A program made the translations under genes and the position numbers. A stretch of 64,000 bases of DNA from Diploscapter coronatus. Taxonomy: Eukaryota > Nematoda > Chromadorea > Rhabditida > Rhabditidae. A model generated the notes under the pieces. The model was not told the origin of the DNA. It ran no database searches and saw only the letters and a list, made by a program, of their open reading frames with translations. The stretch lies in contig OZ038422.1 of NCBI GenBank assembly GCA_964036155.1, positions 33,441,201 through 33,505,200 of the forward strand, in the 5' to 3' direction. Numbering within the stretch: the stretch's first letter is position 1; the number at the start of each line of letters is the position of its first letter. Below, one piece after another: positions 12,601-26,700 of the stretch.

Positions 12601-15600
12601 ATTGGAAAAATTCAATAGTTTTCTTTCTTCCTTATAAAAAGATATTCTTATCCAAAGTTGATTAATTTTCCATTAAAAGTTTAAAAAATGTAAAGTGCAT
12701 TTCCAGAAGTCTCCCACTTGATTCTAGTCGTACACGGAATCGGTCAGAAGGGCTACGAAAACCTAATCGCGCAAAACGCTAATCAGTAAGCATATTTTTC
12801 TTTCTTTTGAAATATGAACCATTTTTACACGAATTTTTATTTTTCATAATTCATAAAAAAAAAGTAAAAAACTTTTTCCAGAGTCCGAGACGGCGTGGTA
12901 GCGGCAATGGAAAAGTGCTATCCAGACATTAAATCCCGACCGATGTTCCTGCCTGTCGAATGGAGATCCTCACTTGTCCTGGGTAAATTTTTGAAAAATC
13001 TAAAAATGAGTGAAAAAGTAAGAAAATGTTTGGTAGAAGGACATTGTATAACATGTATAACACGAGTTTTCTTGTTCAAAATTGCCAAAACAAATCAAAT
13101 TTTTATTTGTTTTAGATAACGGAATCACTGATAGCATCACGATTCCAAAAATGAGCTCAATGAGGGCTTCGTTGAATTCGACAGCCATGGATGTCATGTA
13201 CTATCAGAGTCCGCTTTTTCGAACAGAGGTTGAATTTTCATAATTTTTATAAACTTTATTTTTTAGAAAAACTTGTTTCGAACATCGTAACGGTTCTTGT
13301 AATTTCGCATCCAATATTACATTTCAATGAGTCATCTTTGATTTTTAATTTGACTAAATTTATTACCTTATCGATTTTCCACTTCGAATTTTCTAATTTA
13401 TTCTTTCACTGAAACCTATTTAATTCAAGAATTTCTAGAATTTTTCTTCTATTCTAAAGTGTCAATTCTGATCAATTTGTTATTTCAGACCCTTAGTTTA
13501 TTCAAGTTATTGAAGATTAAAACAAATATCTATTTTCGAATTTACAGATCATTCGTGGAGTGGTGAGGCAGTTGAATCGCGTCTATAAGCTGTTCAAAGC
13601 GAACAACCCGAATTTCGACGGAGGCATTTCGATCTTCGGCCATTCATTAGGATCAGTTATTTGCTATGACATTTTGACGGGGTACTCCCCGCTTCTGCTC
13701 TATGACAAATTCGTCACCAAGACTATTGTCAGTTTTTTTTTTTCGCTTTTTTAAAAATTATCTCCTTGGAAAACTATTATAATTTGAAAAAGTAAAATAG
13801 AAATATTCTTTCATTTAAACAATGATTTGGAAAAGTAAAATTCAATTTTAGTCGAAATATCATTCTGATTTTTCCTTCAAAAACAATGCGAAAAAATACG
13901 CGATAGATTTTGTACGCTTAAGATGACATAAGATTAAAATTGCTTTTTGAAGATGCTAATCTGAGAAGATGTGGGAAATGCTGCCTTCAAGAGATAAAAC
14001 TTTTAGGACGAGCACCTTCAAGCGCACGACGCCGAAGATACGAATGTCCTGAAAGCGATGCGAAATCTGAGGGATGCCAGACAAGGGTAGGAGTGATTTT
14101 TATATTAAAAAAGTTAAAACTCTAATTATTAGATTGCAAAACCAATTCGAAGGAGGTATCCAACATATTCTCGTGTCCAACGAGGACCAACTCGATTTCA
14201 AGGTTCGAATATGTTTCAGAAAAATTTTACTTCGAATATCTTTAACGAAAGATGATCTTTTTCTATCAATGTACCATCTAAAATAACTTAACGCAAAAAA
14301 TGTTTTTCTAATCTTTTATAGCGTTTTCTCTAACAACTATATTTTTAGACAAAATACTTGTTCGCAGTCGGAAGTCCCCTTGGAGTTTTCTTGGCGATGC
14401 GCGGCGCCACCTACCACGATCTCACTCCCAATAATACTCATGTAGGGGATTTTCCCTATAAACATTTTAAGTATTGATTTTTGCAGGTGGATCGAATCTT
14501 CAACATTTTCCACCCGTACGACCCAGTTGCGTATCGGCTTGAGCCGTTCTTCGCCTCGGAATATCGCCACATTCGACCTGTCAGGGTATATGCGGTCAAC
14601 GATTTGAGGGGTCAAATTTTTACATTTTTTTTTATAAGTTTTAAGTCTAATTTCAGACAGTGTTATTTTTTGGAAAATTATTTTCAAATCTAATTTGTTT
14701 GATATCCGCATTGTTTATCTCAATTGTTTTGAGAATGATTTATTTTAGCAAGGAATTGCTACGACAACGTAGAGCTCGAGGTCTACAAGGCCTACCTGAA
14801 GAAGTTGAAGAATCAGGCGAAAGCCAAGAAGAACCAGCAGAATGGAGGGTCGAAGGAAAAAGCGGTGAGAGTTTTCAAGATAATTTTCAAGGCTAAAAAT
14901 CAACTTTTCTTTCTCAATTTTTCACACATTATCATACATTCTGAACCTTATTGAACGTGACAAATCTCAGAAATTTGTAAAGTAGCAACCCACAAAGTAT
15001 CCACTTTAAGCGAAATAGTGTGTGCAAGAGATTCTCTTTTCGAACTTCAATATCATTTCGCCAAAAGTGGTTGCTTGTGCAAATTTCCATCTAGATTTGG
15101 AAAATAAAATTTTCGAATTTCAGATAAACGAGGTGAAAAGTGCAAACGAGGAAGTGGACGATGAGGATGAAGACGAATTCGATTCGGAGGATTTCGATGC
15201 TAGGAGTGGATGTGAGCATTTTTTCTTTACTTTATAATTTTTTGAAATATTAAAAAAAAAAATCAATTTTGACGGCTTCTTGGATAATTCGTTAAGTTTG
15301 GAAAACATTCATTCATTTTTCGAAACAGCTGTAGCAAATTTTCTATGCAAGAGAGAAAAAACTCGAATTTTCATTGAAGCTTTTCCAGGTTTATTTCTGA
15401 AAAAAATTAAAATTACAAAAATGCACTTGCAGATTACGCAGACCATCACTTATTAGGTACATTTTTCGTAGTCGGGTTAATTTTTAAAATACGTTTGACT
15501 GCCCTAAATTAAGAAAAGGACTAAGTTCGAACGTTACTGTGGTCTCTATCCAATTTTGAAATCAGCTCGACTTGAATATACCTATCCCCTTATCAGTGAA

Positions 15601-16708
15601 GATAGTGCTGTATATTAGTGATGTGCTATGTGTATGGGGCTATTTGAAATATTTTAGTTGTGGTTGAAAATTAGGAAACTTTTGAGCATTTTATTTAATT
15701 TTTAGGTTCTTCTCCCAGATCTGTCAGCCCACCTCCAGGCGAGAAAGAAAAAGTCGTCAAGAAGGGGTGGTTCTCCTCCACGTTTTCTTCTTCCACTAAA
15801 AAGACAGGTATTATTTATCAACATTAGTATTTTGGCAAAAAATAAAACATCAGGTCTTTTTATTAGAATATGGTATTTCTAAGTTATTCAATACCCACAT
15901 AAAAGTTGCAATGTTTCATTAAGTTTTTGAAACTTATGTTGGAAATTATCAAAATTTCTAGCTCAAGTTGAAGCCCCAGTGGAGGTAGCGAAAGAGGCGG
16001 AGACTGAATTGCCGCTTTACGAACGAATTCTCGGCTCAGCGACAAGAGTCCCACACCGAATCGATATCCAATTACAGGTTAGCTGAAAGGGCAACTCGGA
16101 AACCTCGTCACTTTACGAAATAGTATGCAAAAGTTGGTATTTCCCTATCCCCCTACATACTATTTCGCAAAGTTGCAAGGCTGCGAGATTTTCGAATGCA
16201 CGTTGAAGATTTTCTTCAACTCAATTTGTTTTATCATTATTGATTTTGCTTCTTCTAAATTTTATAGACGTTTTTTTCTCTGAAACATTCACCTTTGTCA
16301 AAGGATTACTTGTTAGTTTTGAAACGCACCATTTCTTACTGATGATATAATTAGAGTTTTTTCTTAGCCAAAACTTGAAATCGACTTATTGATCCTTCCA
16401 TTTCTGACTTTTATTTGTGAAAACCGAAACTCATCCTGAAAACTTATTTTCAAAAGCTATACTCCACCAAACTGGCACGCTCATTGTCTTTTCTCGAATC
16501 TGATTTTTATTTACGAGAAATTTGAAATACAGCATATTTTACTCCTTGTTTTTAATTCTAATTATTTCAGCCGGGTCTGACCGAAAAGAGTTACTGGTCC
16601 GTGCTGAAGGCGCATTTTTCCTATTGGACAAATGCGGATTTGGCTCTGTTCATCGCAAACTGCATCTACGCGAGACCGGCCAAACTCGAGGAAGCAAAAC
16701 CTGTCTAA
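9689..16708 (+). CDS. ipla-1: DDHD-domain phospholipase A1 (intracellular PLA1 family, ipla-1-like)
   Basis: Twenty-one exons give 814 residues: 9689-9868, 10809-10971, 11063-11157, 11286-11494, 11668-11752, 11900-12026, 12325-12486, 12707-12785, 12882-12982, 13116-13228, 13548-13727, 14007-14086, 14133-14202, 14349-14441, 14487-14610, 14749-14864, 15124-15211, 15433-15456, 15706-15807, 15962-16077, 16571-16708. The enzyme cleaves acyl chains from phospholipids on internal membranes. A WWE-like region starts near residue 147 (CGEVRWFYQEP). HLILVVHGIGQ is the family signature. GHSLGS at about 469-474 is the lipase elbow, with Ser471 as nucleophile. The DDHD domain follows from about 549 (YLFAVGSPLGVFLAMRG, HPYDPVAYRLEP) to RVPHRIDIQLQ and SYWSVLKAHFSYW. 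An acidic, Ser-rich linker (exons 17-19) splits it. The ATG at 9689 is the first in an exon open upstream to its acceptor. Intron 2 uses a GC donor. Confidence 0.93.
10607..10690 (+). CDS. ipla-1: Alternative first coding exon of the DDHD gene
   Basis: This exon starts with ATG and encodes 28 residues beginning MSSSNSQNPNEIPLPPRRP. It ends at AAG|GTTTAT in phase 0, exactly the phase required by the exon at 10809. It lies in the first intron of the long form. A CT-rich stretch before it could be an internal promoter or trans-splice tract. A transcript starting here would replace the first 60 residues with a short proline-rich end and leave the lipase intact. Confidence 0.5.
14983..15074. repeat. 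Foldback element in DDHD intron
   Basis: AGCAACC..CACTTTAAGCGAAAT on the left pairs imperfectly with ATTTCGCCAAAAGTGGTTGCT on the right. The loop includes GCGAAATAGTGTGTGC, the motif seen in other foldbacks of the window. Confidence 0.55.
16091..16187. repeat. Foldback element in last DDHD intron
   Basis: The left arm contains CTTTACGAAATAGTATGC and the right arm CATACTATTTCGCAAAG, so the GAAATAGT motif is itself part of the stem. Outer arms are CTCGGAAACCTCG and a partial complement ending GGCTGCGAG. Confidence 0.6.
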
Positions 16709-17780
16709 TGCAAAACTAACTTTATTTGAAATAGTAGGAAGATTATTTTCAGATTTTAAAAAGGCTAATTCGAAAATGTTTTAAGCCAAAAGTGAACTAA
16801 AAGCGCTGCTATTTTTCCTCGAATCCTTTTGTCTGGAACGTTTTTCGAGTTACCTTGAAAATTTCTATCTGTTCATAAGAGAAAAGATTAGTTTATGAAG
16901 TGTAAGGCTTTTGGAAAATTCACCAAGAATAGGTTTCACAAAGTATTGAGTTGAATCATTTTCAGAAACTAGTATTGCAATTGGGATACGAGATATGATC
17001 TAAATGAAAATTGTGACTCGTTTTCGGGTTACTATTTTTGATATAAAAGTGAACTTTCCAAAATGCCATGTTTAAAATTTCTATGACGAAAAATTTGTGA
17101 TAATACGAGTCGAAACTTGGTCTAAAATGTATCGTCTTCGCAAGTTTGGGGGTTAAATTTTCTTTAAATCGTTAGTTAAATTAATCTTCTTTTCAGGGCA
17201 ACTTGAAAAATTCTGATTTGTTTTTTTTTCAAATTCCCCTTCTTCGAAACGCTTTCCAATTTTATCGGTGTCTTTGAAATATCTCCCTCCCTATATATTG
17301 AACTTGGATTTTCTTCCTTAACTTTATTTCACGCAGGCTTCTTTCTCCAGAACATTTCTGTGTATTTAGTGTGATATTCACTTCTTAAAGACCTTTGGAG
17401 TTTTATTTATCATTTTAAGCAAAATTGAGCATTTCGGAATATGAAATGCGCTATTTTGCAACTTTTTGCTAAATTTTGCATCGAATTAACCATCTATCAC
17501 TTTCCAAATCAAGTGCATTTTATTGAATGTGGTTTGCACCTGTTTTTCGTATTGAAAATCGTGCAATTTTCTAGTCAGAAGAGAACTTTGTAAGAAATAA
17601 ATCGAGAAGTTTCATTTTTTGCTATTTTCGACTGCCCTTTGTGTTTCACACGTGTGTATTTTACAGCACTCGCACATATTTTTCCGTTTTTCGCTTATTT
17701 TCTTGATTTTTTTTACCAATTTCAGGCTTTTCCGGAAAGAAATTGACGAATTTGCTTCAGTCAAGCAAATCAGCGCCAAA
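16709..17780. other. Intergenic region, DDHD gene to VPS35
   Basis: I see no coding exon here. A pyrimidine tract ending in TTTCAG at 17720-17725, 55 nt before the VPS35 ATG, is a good trans-splice or 5'UTR splice acceptor. Confidence 0.5.
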
Positions 17781-20700
17781 ATGGCATCGTCAAATGGGAG
17801 GCGCAGCATCTTTGGACGCAACAAGAAAGGTAAAAAGGATAATTTTTAAAAAATTGCAAATTTTAGGCTCAGCCTAGAATTTTAACTTTTCAACTCTCAA
17901 AATGTCCTGAGCTAAATCAAAAAGCTCTGACTCACTTTCTTTTCGCCCTCTTGTCTTTACACCGTCATTGTATCCTCAATAGCGTTGGTGCCACAGTTTG
18001 TTCCAGATCAACTTCTCATTTTTTCTGAAAATTTTCAGTTTTTCTTTCAAAATTAGGCTTTAGGAAAGTTCACCCATTATACCGCTTTCTATTTGGAAAA
18101 TTCACTGATTTTCGTAAAAAATAATTTCTTCTCAAAATTGGGTGAGATTTCCTTCACTGGTGATTAGTGAACTGAGTGAACTTTTCGAGATTTTTTTAAT
18201 TTTAAAAATTTGCTTTATTTCAGCCAAAATGGGACTTGAGCCGGCGCTGACGTCGGTCACCGAGCAGGAAAAGATGCTCGAAAACGCATCCAAAGTCGTC
18301 AAGGCAGAGGCCTTCGAAATGAAGCGTTGTCTGGATAAGGTAGTTATACATTTTTCTAAAATTTAATTTAGCTTCCGAGTTCAGTTTTTTAGTAGTTTAG
18401 AAAATTAGGAACAAACAGGGAAGAAAAATAAAAATAGCAATTTATCCTTAAAGAAAATTATCGCACCATTATTTTTTTTCTGATTTACTCAACGCGACTC
18501 GAAGGTTACTGACGAGTATTTCGCTTGAGATAGCATGGAAGTTTCCTGAAACTTGTATATGTTTTCAGAGCAAAACGATGGACGCCCTGAAGCATTCGAT
18601 CAATTTCCTGAATGAGCTGAGGACCAACGACCTTTCTCCCAAGTTCTACTACAGGTATGCAAAAATGAGGACGATTTTAAATATATGATGGAAAGGGTAA
18701 AGAGTAGCACGAGTGTTCGGAAATAGGTATTGAGAGGTTCAGAAAAGTAAGCGAAGCAAAATTTCATAAAATGAGCAGAGACTAAAATTTTCGAATATCA
18801 TTTGAGGGTGATATAAAAGAAGGAGAAACGCCCATGAAAGCTCGTAATTTTTTAAAATCCTTAATTGCAGACTCTATATGGATTGCACGAATGAACTCCA
18901 GCATTTGGAGGCATTTCTCGTGGATGAATACCAGGTATATCTCGAAAGATTTATCGACATTTGGATAAAGATACCGAAGAGCTGAAAATGATTTTGAATA
19001 CGGTTTCCGGGCAGACTTGTAACGTTTTCGAACCGCATGAAACAAGATAGCGCATATTTTTGAGAGACGAAAAGAAGGCATGCTCTTTGTTCTCTCTCGA
19101 TAAGGCACACTCTCGTTTCATGCGGTTCGAAAACGTTGCAAGTCTGTTTCAGAGGGACAAGTCGAAAATCGGCAACCTCTACGAGTGCGTCCAGTACGCC
19201 AGCAGCATCGTTCCTAGACTGTAAGTCATTTTTCTTAGTCTAAAAACTGCAGACGGTGGGACGTTTTCCACCGCGCAGATATCCCTTATGTGGTGAATTA
19301 TTCCAGTTAGCTTTTAATTCCTATCCTTAAATCATGAGGCGAGAGATGATAACGAGTTTTCGCGGTGGAAAAGTCTCAAGTTTGCTTGGCTTTAAAATCT
19401 ACATGTTGAAAAAGCGTCTTTGAAAATCCAACTTCGATATTGTAGATCTTTCGAAGTTTACATTTTGGTGATGACGTAAATTGGATGAAAAAACGATCTG
19501 TAGATGAAATTGCCATTGAAAGTATTTTTTGAAAACATGCTTTTAGAAAGATTCAATTCGATATTTGATTTTTAAAAAAGATTAAATGATTTGATCATCT
19601 CCAGGTACCTGCTTGTAACCGTAGGCGTGGTCTACCTGAAATGTGGCGAGGGTTCCCGCAGCGAGATTCTCTCGGACATCGTTGCCATGTGCAGGGGCGT
19701 ACAGCACCCACTCAGGTATTATTTTCAAAAAAAATCTAAGACAAAGAAAAGTTGAATTTTAAAAGTCGGAATTGAAATTTTGATTAGAGATAAAATTAAT
19801 TTCGGTTTAAAGTTATGATTTCGATTCCAGAGGTCTCTTCCTTCGTAACTACCTCCTACAATCCACGAGATCTCTTCTTCCCGATGTACCCAAAAGCTCG
19901 ATCAAGTATGCTTCAGGAAATATCGAGAATATCGTTTTCAAAAACGAATTGTCTGGTGTAAAAATCAATGGAAACTTAGTCTTGAAAGGAACTTATTCTA
20001 ATCAAGCAATCAAGTTGCTTTTTCTCAAAAGTCCTATTTTTCAGTGAAATGACCACCAATCTCTTGGTCAATGAAGAATCTGCCAATGAAGAGAATGGCG
20101 AGACGAACGGGGAAGAAAATAAGGTAAAACATATTAAAAAATAGTGCTTCGATTATATTTTGACTTATAAGGGAATAAGAATCTTCTACTTTTAGGGAAT
20201 GCAAAGATAAGTTAAAAAGAATTGTGGAAAGTTCCGAATTTTCTTGAATTTATAAGAGATGAATCTTCTATTTGTGTTTAGAAAAATGAACCAGACGGCA
20301 CAGTTGCGGATGCGATCGCGTTCATTCTGGACAATTTCGGGGAGATGAACAAGCTCTGGGTTCGCATGCAACATCAAGGACCTTCCAAAGAGCGGGAAAA
20401 GAGGGAGAGGGAACGAATGGAATTGAGGTACTGACTTCCGCGTTAGCATCAACTCTTTTTCCAATTTTATAGATTTTTTGAAGTATAGACAAATCGATAA
20501 AACACTGCTTTTTAAAGTCTTTTTAGCAACATTTTCCTTTCTAATCATCTTTCAAGAAGTCTTGCATTTTAAAAGTTATTTGAAGCGCATAGATAAATCA
20601 TGATTTTTCAGAAAAAGACTTAAAATGTTTGAGGAGAAGTGGAAATTGAATGTTTTCAGAATTCTGGTCGGCACAAACCTCGTCCGCCTCTCGCAATTGG

Positions 20701-23700
20701 AATCGCTGACCGAAGAAATCTATGTTCAGGACGTTCTTCCGAAAGTCTTGGAGCAGATCGTTTCCTGCAGAGACTGCATCTCACAGGTTATTTTTTTCTT
20801 TGTAAAACACCAGTCTTCACGATTTTCAATATTTCTAATCAGAAATATTTCAATTTATTAAAATTTTGAAACATATTTCAAGTTACATTTCTTTATCACT
20901 TTCTTACTTCGAGATATTTTTCGAAAGAAAACTAAGAATGCTACGTTCTTTCAAAATTTGAATATTTTTGAAAAAATAGCAAATTTCAAGAACACCTAGC
21001 GGTGGAGTGATAATATTCTTGCTAGTTTAAAAGCATCGATAATAGCTCATTGTTTCAAAATCTAAACTGGGAATGTTTTCAGGAATACCTGATGGAGTGC
21101 GTAATCCAAGTTTTCGCTGACGATTTCCACCTGGCGACTTTGAACGAGTTCCTCTTCGCCTGTGGGGAACTGGTGCCCGAAGTCAATGTGAAAGACATCC
21201 TCATTGCCCTCATTGATAGGTTGGCCCTGTACTCCAGCAACGAGGGAAAAGGAAAACCGAAACAGGTCAGAGTTTGAGTTTTTTTTTTCTTTTTAATTTT
21301 AAAAGTATTATCGAATTTTTCACTTATTTTAGCAATTTCATCTCCAATAAATAAAAAGCTACTGAACATAATAGAGAAAATAAGCTAGCATTTACTTGAA
21401 AGCTGAAACTTAGAAAATGCGATAGAAATTTTGTCAGATTTAGAATTTTTTTTTTCCAATTTCAGGCCGAACTTTTCGGAATTTTCTCGGAACAAGCCAA
21501 ACAACTTATCGAGAATCGTCCCCAAATGCCTGTGGAAGATATCGTTTCCCTGCATGTAAGATAATTCTAAAATCTCACTGAAAATTGATACATTTTTGGC
21601 GAAATACCGTTGATAATCAGGCAAAAAACGATAAACTTCCCAACGAGTTTATCTAAAAGTACATTTTTTGCTAAAAATTCAGTGAAATTTGCAAAGAGCT
21701 TTTAAGAATTTGACTATTTCAATTCTCAGGCAGCCCTGATCAGTCTGGCCATCAAGTGCTATCCGGACAACATCGACTACGCGTCCGTATGCTTCCAAAG
21801 CCTCAAGGATATCTTCGCAAACAAGGATGTCAAGAGGTAAAGCAATTTTATTCGACTGCGTAAACTTTCCTCCCAAAAAGGGGGGAAAAAAAGCGAGAAA
21901 GCGTTTGGGAGAAAAATTTATGCAGTCATTTTATAATATGCTTTCGAAAAATTAATTCAATTTTTACTGTTCATTAAGTTGTGTGAATCTAGTCGTAGAC
22001 TTAGTGTAATTGAACTTTGATCTTGAAGATTTATTTATGATAGCATTTTTATATTACTGATGTTATTTTTGATTTCGAAGATGACTCTGGTGAAACATGA
22101 ATTTTAAAACTTGAATTTCTACTTTGGATATTTTTATTCGCAAGGGTTTCTACAATTGCTGATGTTTTATCATTTAAATGAAGAACGTTTCAGTGAAACC
22201 TAGAATTTTTAACCTTCTTACTTTAGCATCGGCGCCTTCAGTCCAATCGGAAAAGAGCTGACTAAACTGCTGCATTTGCCCATTGACGAGTACAAAAACG
22301 TGCTCCGACTGCAGGAAATCAAAGAATACAACGCGGCTCTCGAAGCGTTCGACTACAGAGGAAGGTGCAATAATGCGGCCTATGTTATTCAGGTTTTTTT
22401 TTTTTTTTAATTTAACCTTTTTGCAAAATTATTACTAGCGTACTAATGAGAATTGACTGATTAGGAGATAAACGCAAGTTTTGAAGCATACGTCATGACA
22501 TTTTATCCTATTTCTAAATTATTCACATCGGATGTGTGGACTATTTGGTGCAAACCCTTTCAAGTTATTAATGCAATTCGAAACATAATTTAGCCATTGT
22601 ATTATTATTATAGTTCTCTTTTTGAAATCATAGAAAGTAAAAGAAAAATAGAAAGTTTTTAGAGCATGATGGAGAACGAGACTGTAATGAACAGCGAGGA
22701 TGAGCTGGGCATCGTTTTTGCTTTAATCGACAGTCTCCTCGTCGATCAACCCGACCAGCCACCCAATATTCATGTGAGCACTTTTTGGCTTTTATAAGTT
22801 TCATTTTTAAATTTAAAAATGAAAATAGTCATATCAGTTAATCGTTTCATAGTCACTGCAGCATTTATGGGAGTGCAAGTGAAAGGTATCTTTTATATAG
22901 GTTTCATAGAACTATGATAGAGTAATTAGAGCAACAACAGCGTTGTTGTAATCATAATTATTCATTTGAAAACAATAATCGAACAAAATGAATTAATTTT
23001 CTGTTTCATAGAAAGTTGATAAAAAGGCAATTTTCACAAACTGTCGATGAACTTGAAACGCACTATGAAATAAAGAAATCTAATTTGAAACGGGAAAAAT
23101 AGATTTCTATATGACATTTTCCAGGAAACTGAAGACTTCGTTGACGAGCAGCAGTTGGTGGCTCGACTCGTTCATCTGATTCGTGCGCCCACCCCAGAAG
23201 AACAATTTTTGGTACGATTAAATGTTTCTCACCATTTTGAAATATGAATTAGTTGTGCTTTTCTGAACTTTTAATGAATAAAAAAAGACGTTGGGACGTT
23301 TTCCACCGCAAAAATTTGGTTATCATCTATCATCCCATTATTAAGAATAGGAATTAAAAGCTAACTGGAACAATTTACCGCATAAGGGATATTTGCGGCG
23401 AAAAACGTCCAAAATCTGATAAAAATGAGACAAAATGAATTTTCAGCTCCTGAATAATACGAGGAAAGTTCTTGGTGCTGGAGGCAAACACCGAATTTCC
23501 CTGACGCTGCCTTCGATCGTCTTCCAACTCTACCAACTTCTGCGCGTTTTTGCCGAGGACAAGGAAGCGGTAGGCGAATTGCAAACTACAAGTTTCATTC
23601 ATTGAACCCCTAGGCACTTGTGGACCTTTTATATTCCACATCCACTTTTTGAGGGGAAAAGAAAAAAAAAAAAAAGGGTGTGGGTGTGGAATGGAGGGGG

Positions 23701-26700
23701 TCTACTTTTTTGTATCCTTGCTATCTATCGACAGGTATCTCAAATGTATTATTCTGACAATACCATCCCGAGATGTGTTTTCCTTGAAACATATCTTATT
23801 AAGATCTTCTAAATATATATTGCCATTTGTGAGGAGATAGATACTGCACACTTGCAATTCAATTTCGCCCGCTCTTTCCTTTCTCCTGACTCTTGGTATC
23901 TTTTCGTCTCTCCGGAAAAGCGTAGAGAAATAGAGGCGGGTCTTGGGGAGGCAAGTTGCAAAGAGTGTGCAGTATCTATCTTCTCACAAGCACCAATATA
24001 TGGATTATTTCTTCTTTTACTGTTTTATGAATGGATACAGCATAGATTCATCAAATTTTCAAAAGTCACGTCAAAATTGACTTTTCTTGAAGCATAGTTA
24101 ATATTTATTTGAAGTTATTATTTTGCAGGAGAACTGGAACGCGAAAGTGCGCAAGATGTTCATGTGTGCGATGGGGACGATTGGGGCTCTGATCACCACC
24201 GCGGAACTCTCCGAACTCCCACTTAAATTGTACCTCGAGGTGGGAATTTCTTCACCTTTATATATTTTCCATTGGCTATTTTTTATTTTTCTTCATTCTT
24301 ATACTCCTAACAGTCTGAACAGGCTCCTAGAAAATGAAATGTCAACATTCTGGTGAATAGCAGTTACCATTTCTAGGTTTTTGTTTTAATTTTATGGAGT
24401 ATTTTGCAGGGAGCCGTGGTGGCCGACAAAATTCTGTTTGAAGAGAACCACACCGTCGTCTATGAATTCGTTTCCAAGGTATTTTAGTTATCTTTCAAGT
24501 AAATTCAATTTTTGAAAATTTTCACTAAATAGTTATTATAAGTTTCAAAAAATGATTTTAACTCAAGTTTGAGAATCGTTCTTGATAAGTTTGTCTTCTC
24601 TAAAAGTTTCCGAAAAATTCGCATGAAATTTTCATCATAAATATAGGAATGTACATTTTAGACACGCATAACGAGATAGTGCGTATCTTCGAGAGGGAGC
24701 ATGGCAAGTATGCTCTTTTCTTTCTCTCGAAAATGCACACTACCTCATTATACGTGTATACCCGAGTGTCTAAACATTTATACCCCGCATACATATCAGT
24801 AAATGGTCTTTACTCGACTTTAAGAGCCAATCTTGATAAGTTGACTGACTTCAGGCTCTATCAGTGTTGGAGGACGAAGTGGTCGAGTCTCGCGACCGCA
24901 TTCGCTGCATCTATCTGATTACGGGCACGATGCAGAACATCCACAATCTGCCCGATGAATCGTGGCAGCCACTCGCCTCGCAGGTCGTTCTCGCAGCAGC
25001 CAAATTGTTCAAAAAGGTATTATCAGCGCACAAAAGGCAATTCGAGAAAATAAAGGGGACAAGCAGACCTAGCCCACTTTCTTTCATTCCTTATACGAAA
25101 TAACGTGTCTAATGAAGAGAGTTGGGGAAATTCTTCTGCATTCACCGACCCTTGATGACCGCTTTTTTCGCGCTACTAGTAAATTTTTGAGTTTTTTTTT
25201 TCAAATTTTGAGCAATTTGTTTACTAGATATTGTGTCTAGAAATTTCACGGATTATTCCAGGCTTTGTGAAACTTATCTAAAACATTTTGTTTCAAATCA
25301 CTCGTTTGATTTTAGTGATAATGAGATAGAAGAATCAATATCAATTAAAGAATTTTCATGGAGTTATCAGACTCATATGAAACTTACTTGGGCCTTCTGC
25401 ACTAGTTACCCTCAAGTTAATCTTACCCTTTCGTAGAAAATTACTTTTTCTCTTCTCCATGCTATTTTCTAGAAAAGGAGGTAACTTTTACAAAGGCTAG
25501 GAGTAACTTGGGGATAACTAGTGCAAGAGATCCTTGCTTGAATATTATCTTTTCAAAAAATTGGCTATTTTTATTTTAGCTATACTCAAATTTGATTGTT
25601 ATCGGTTTGAGGTATTTCCTATGTCTTTCAAGTTTTTTATGAAACGTATCCTAATTAATTCGAATTGCGAAAACGCCGAATTTTTCAAATGATAATTGTC
25701 TAAAGGTTTTCCTAGACAAACCATTCTTGGAGAATCAGCTTTGGAATTCTTTCAATAATTAGAATTTATTAAAACTTACATCATAATATTATCAAAAATT
25801 ACTATTCATTGTCTTTGAAAAACGGCTTTTGCTGAGGGGGACGGAACGGGTATTCGCGAAGAGGACAACTGGGATGCAGAGTGCAGAGACGCAGAGGCAC
25901 AATGGTTAATTTCACGGATACATCCTTCCTCCTTCCTTGGCAAAAGTCTTTGAGGGACAAAGGAGAATAGCATTTTATCGAAATTTTCGATTTTTTAATT
26001 TTCAGCCCGACCAAGTGCGTTCGTTGTGCTGTGTGGCGAATCTCTACTGGGTGGGTAGGACGGCGGAAGCTGGAGAGGACACTCTGAAGAATGGCAAGAA
26101 AGTCAGCGACATTCTCAAAAAGGTAGTTTTTATTTTTTTCGTATAGAAAATCGAATGATATTTTTGGTGATATCAAAAATTCATTTGCGTTCAAATTTTT
26201 GCCCAGAACTATTTTTCTTCAAGGAATTTTTTCATGATTTTCTTATTCAAATGAACAAAAAATAATGTGAAATTCATGCTTTTTTCCAAAATACTGTTCT
26301 TTAGAAATGTCGAATGTTCCAATGAATTTTGAATTTGCAGGGCGTAAAATCCGCGTCCGAGTGTCTAGAGCCATTAGTTCAGCAGCAACTTTTCATTCTG
26401 CTCCTCAACACGTACGCCTATTATATCGAGGAAGGATGCAAAGAGGTAGATAATTTCATTCTTAATCAAAGCTATGCTTCATCATTTATCATTATTTGTT
26501 ACCCAGTAATAAATCGGTGAAGATTATGTCACCTTTTACTTTGAACATGTTTTGAAACATAATTTCCAAAATTGATCACTTTGAAAAGTATAAACGGGAA
26601 ATTTTTCGAAAAAAACATGTGACTAGAAGGAGAAATTTAGCTTTCTTCAATCAACTTTCTCATTAATCTTTACGAATACATAAGTTGATTTATTTTCAGA

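Noticed and set aside
22830..23080. Repeated GTTTCATAG words in a VPS35 intron
   Set aside because: Copies are short and irregularly spaced; I could not define an element boundary.
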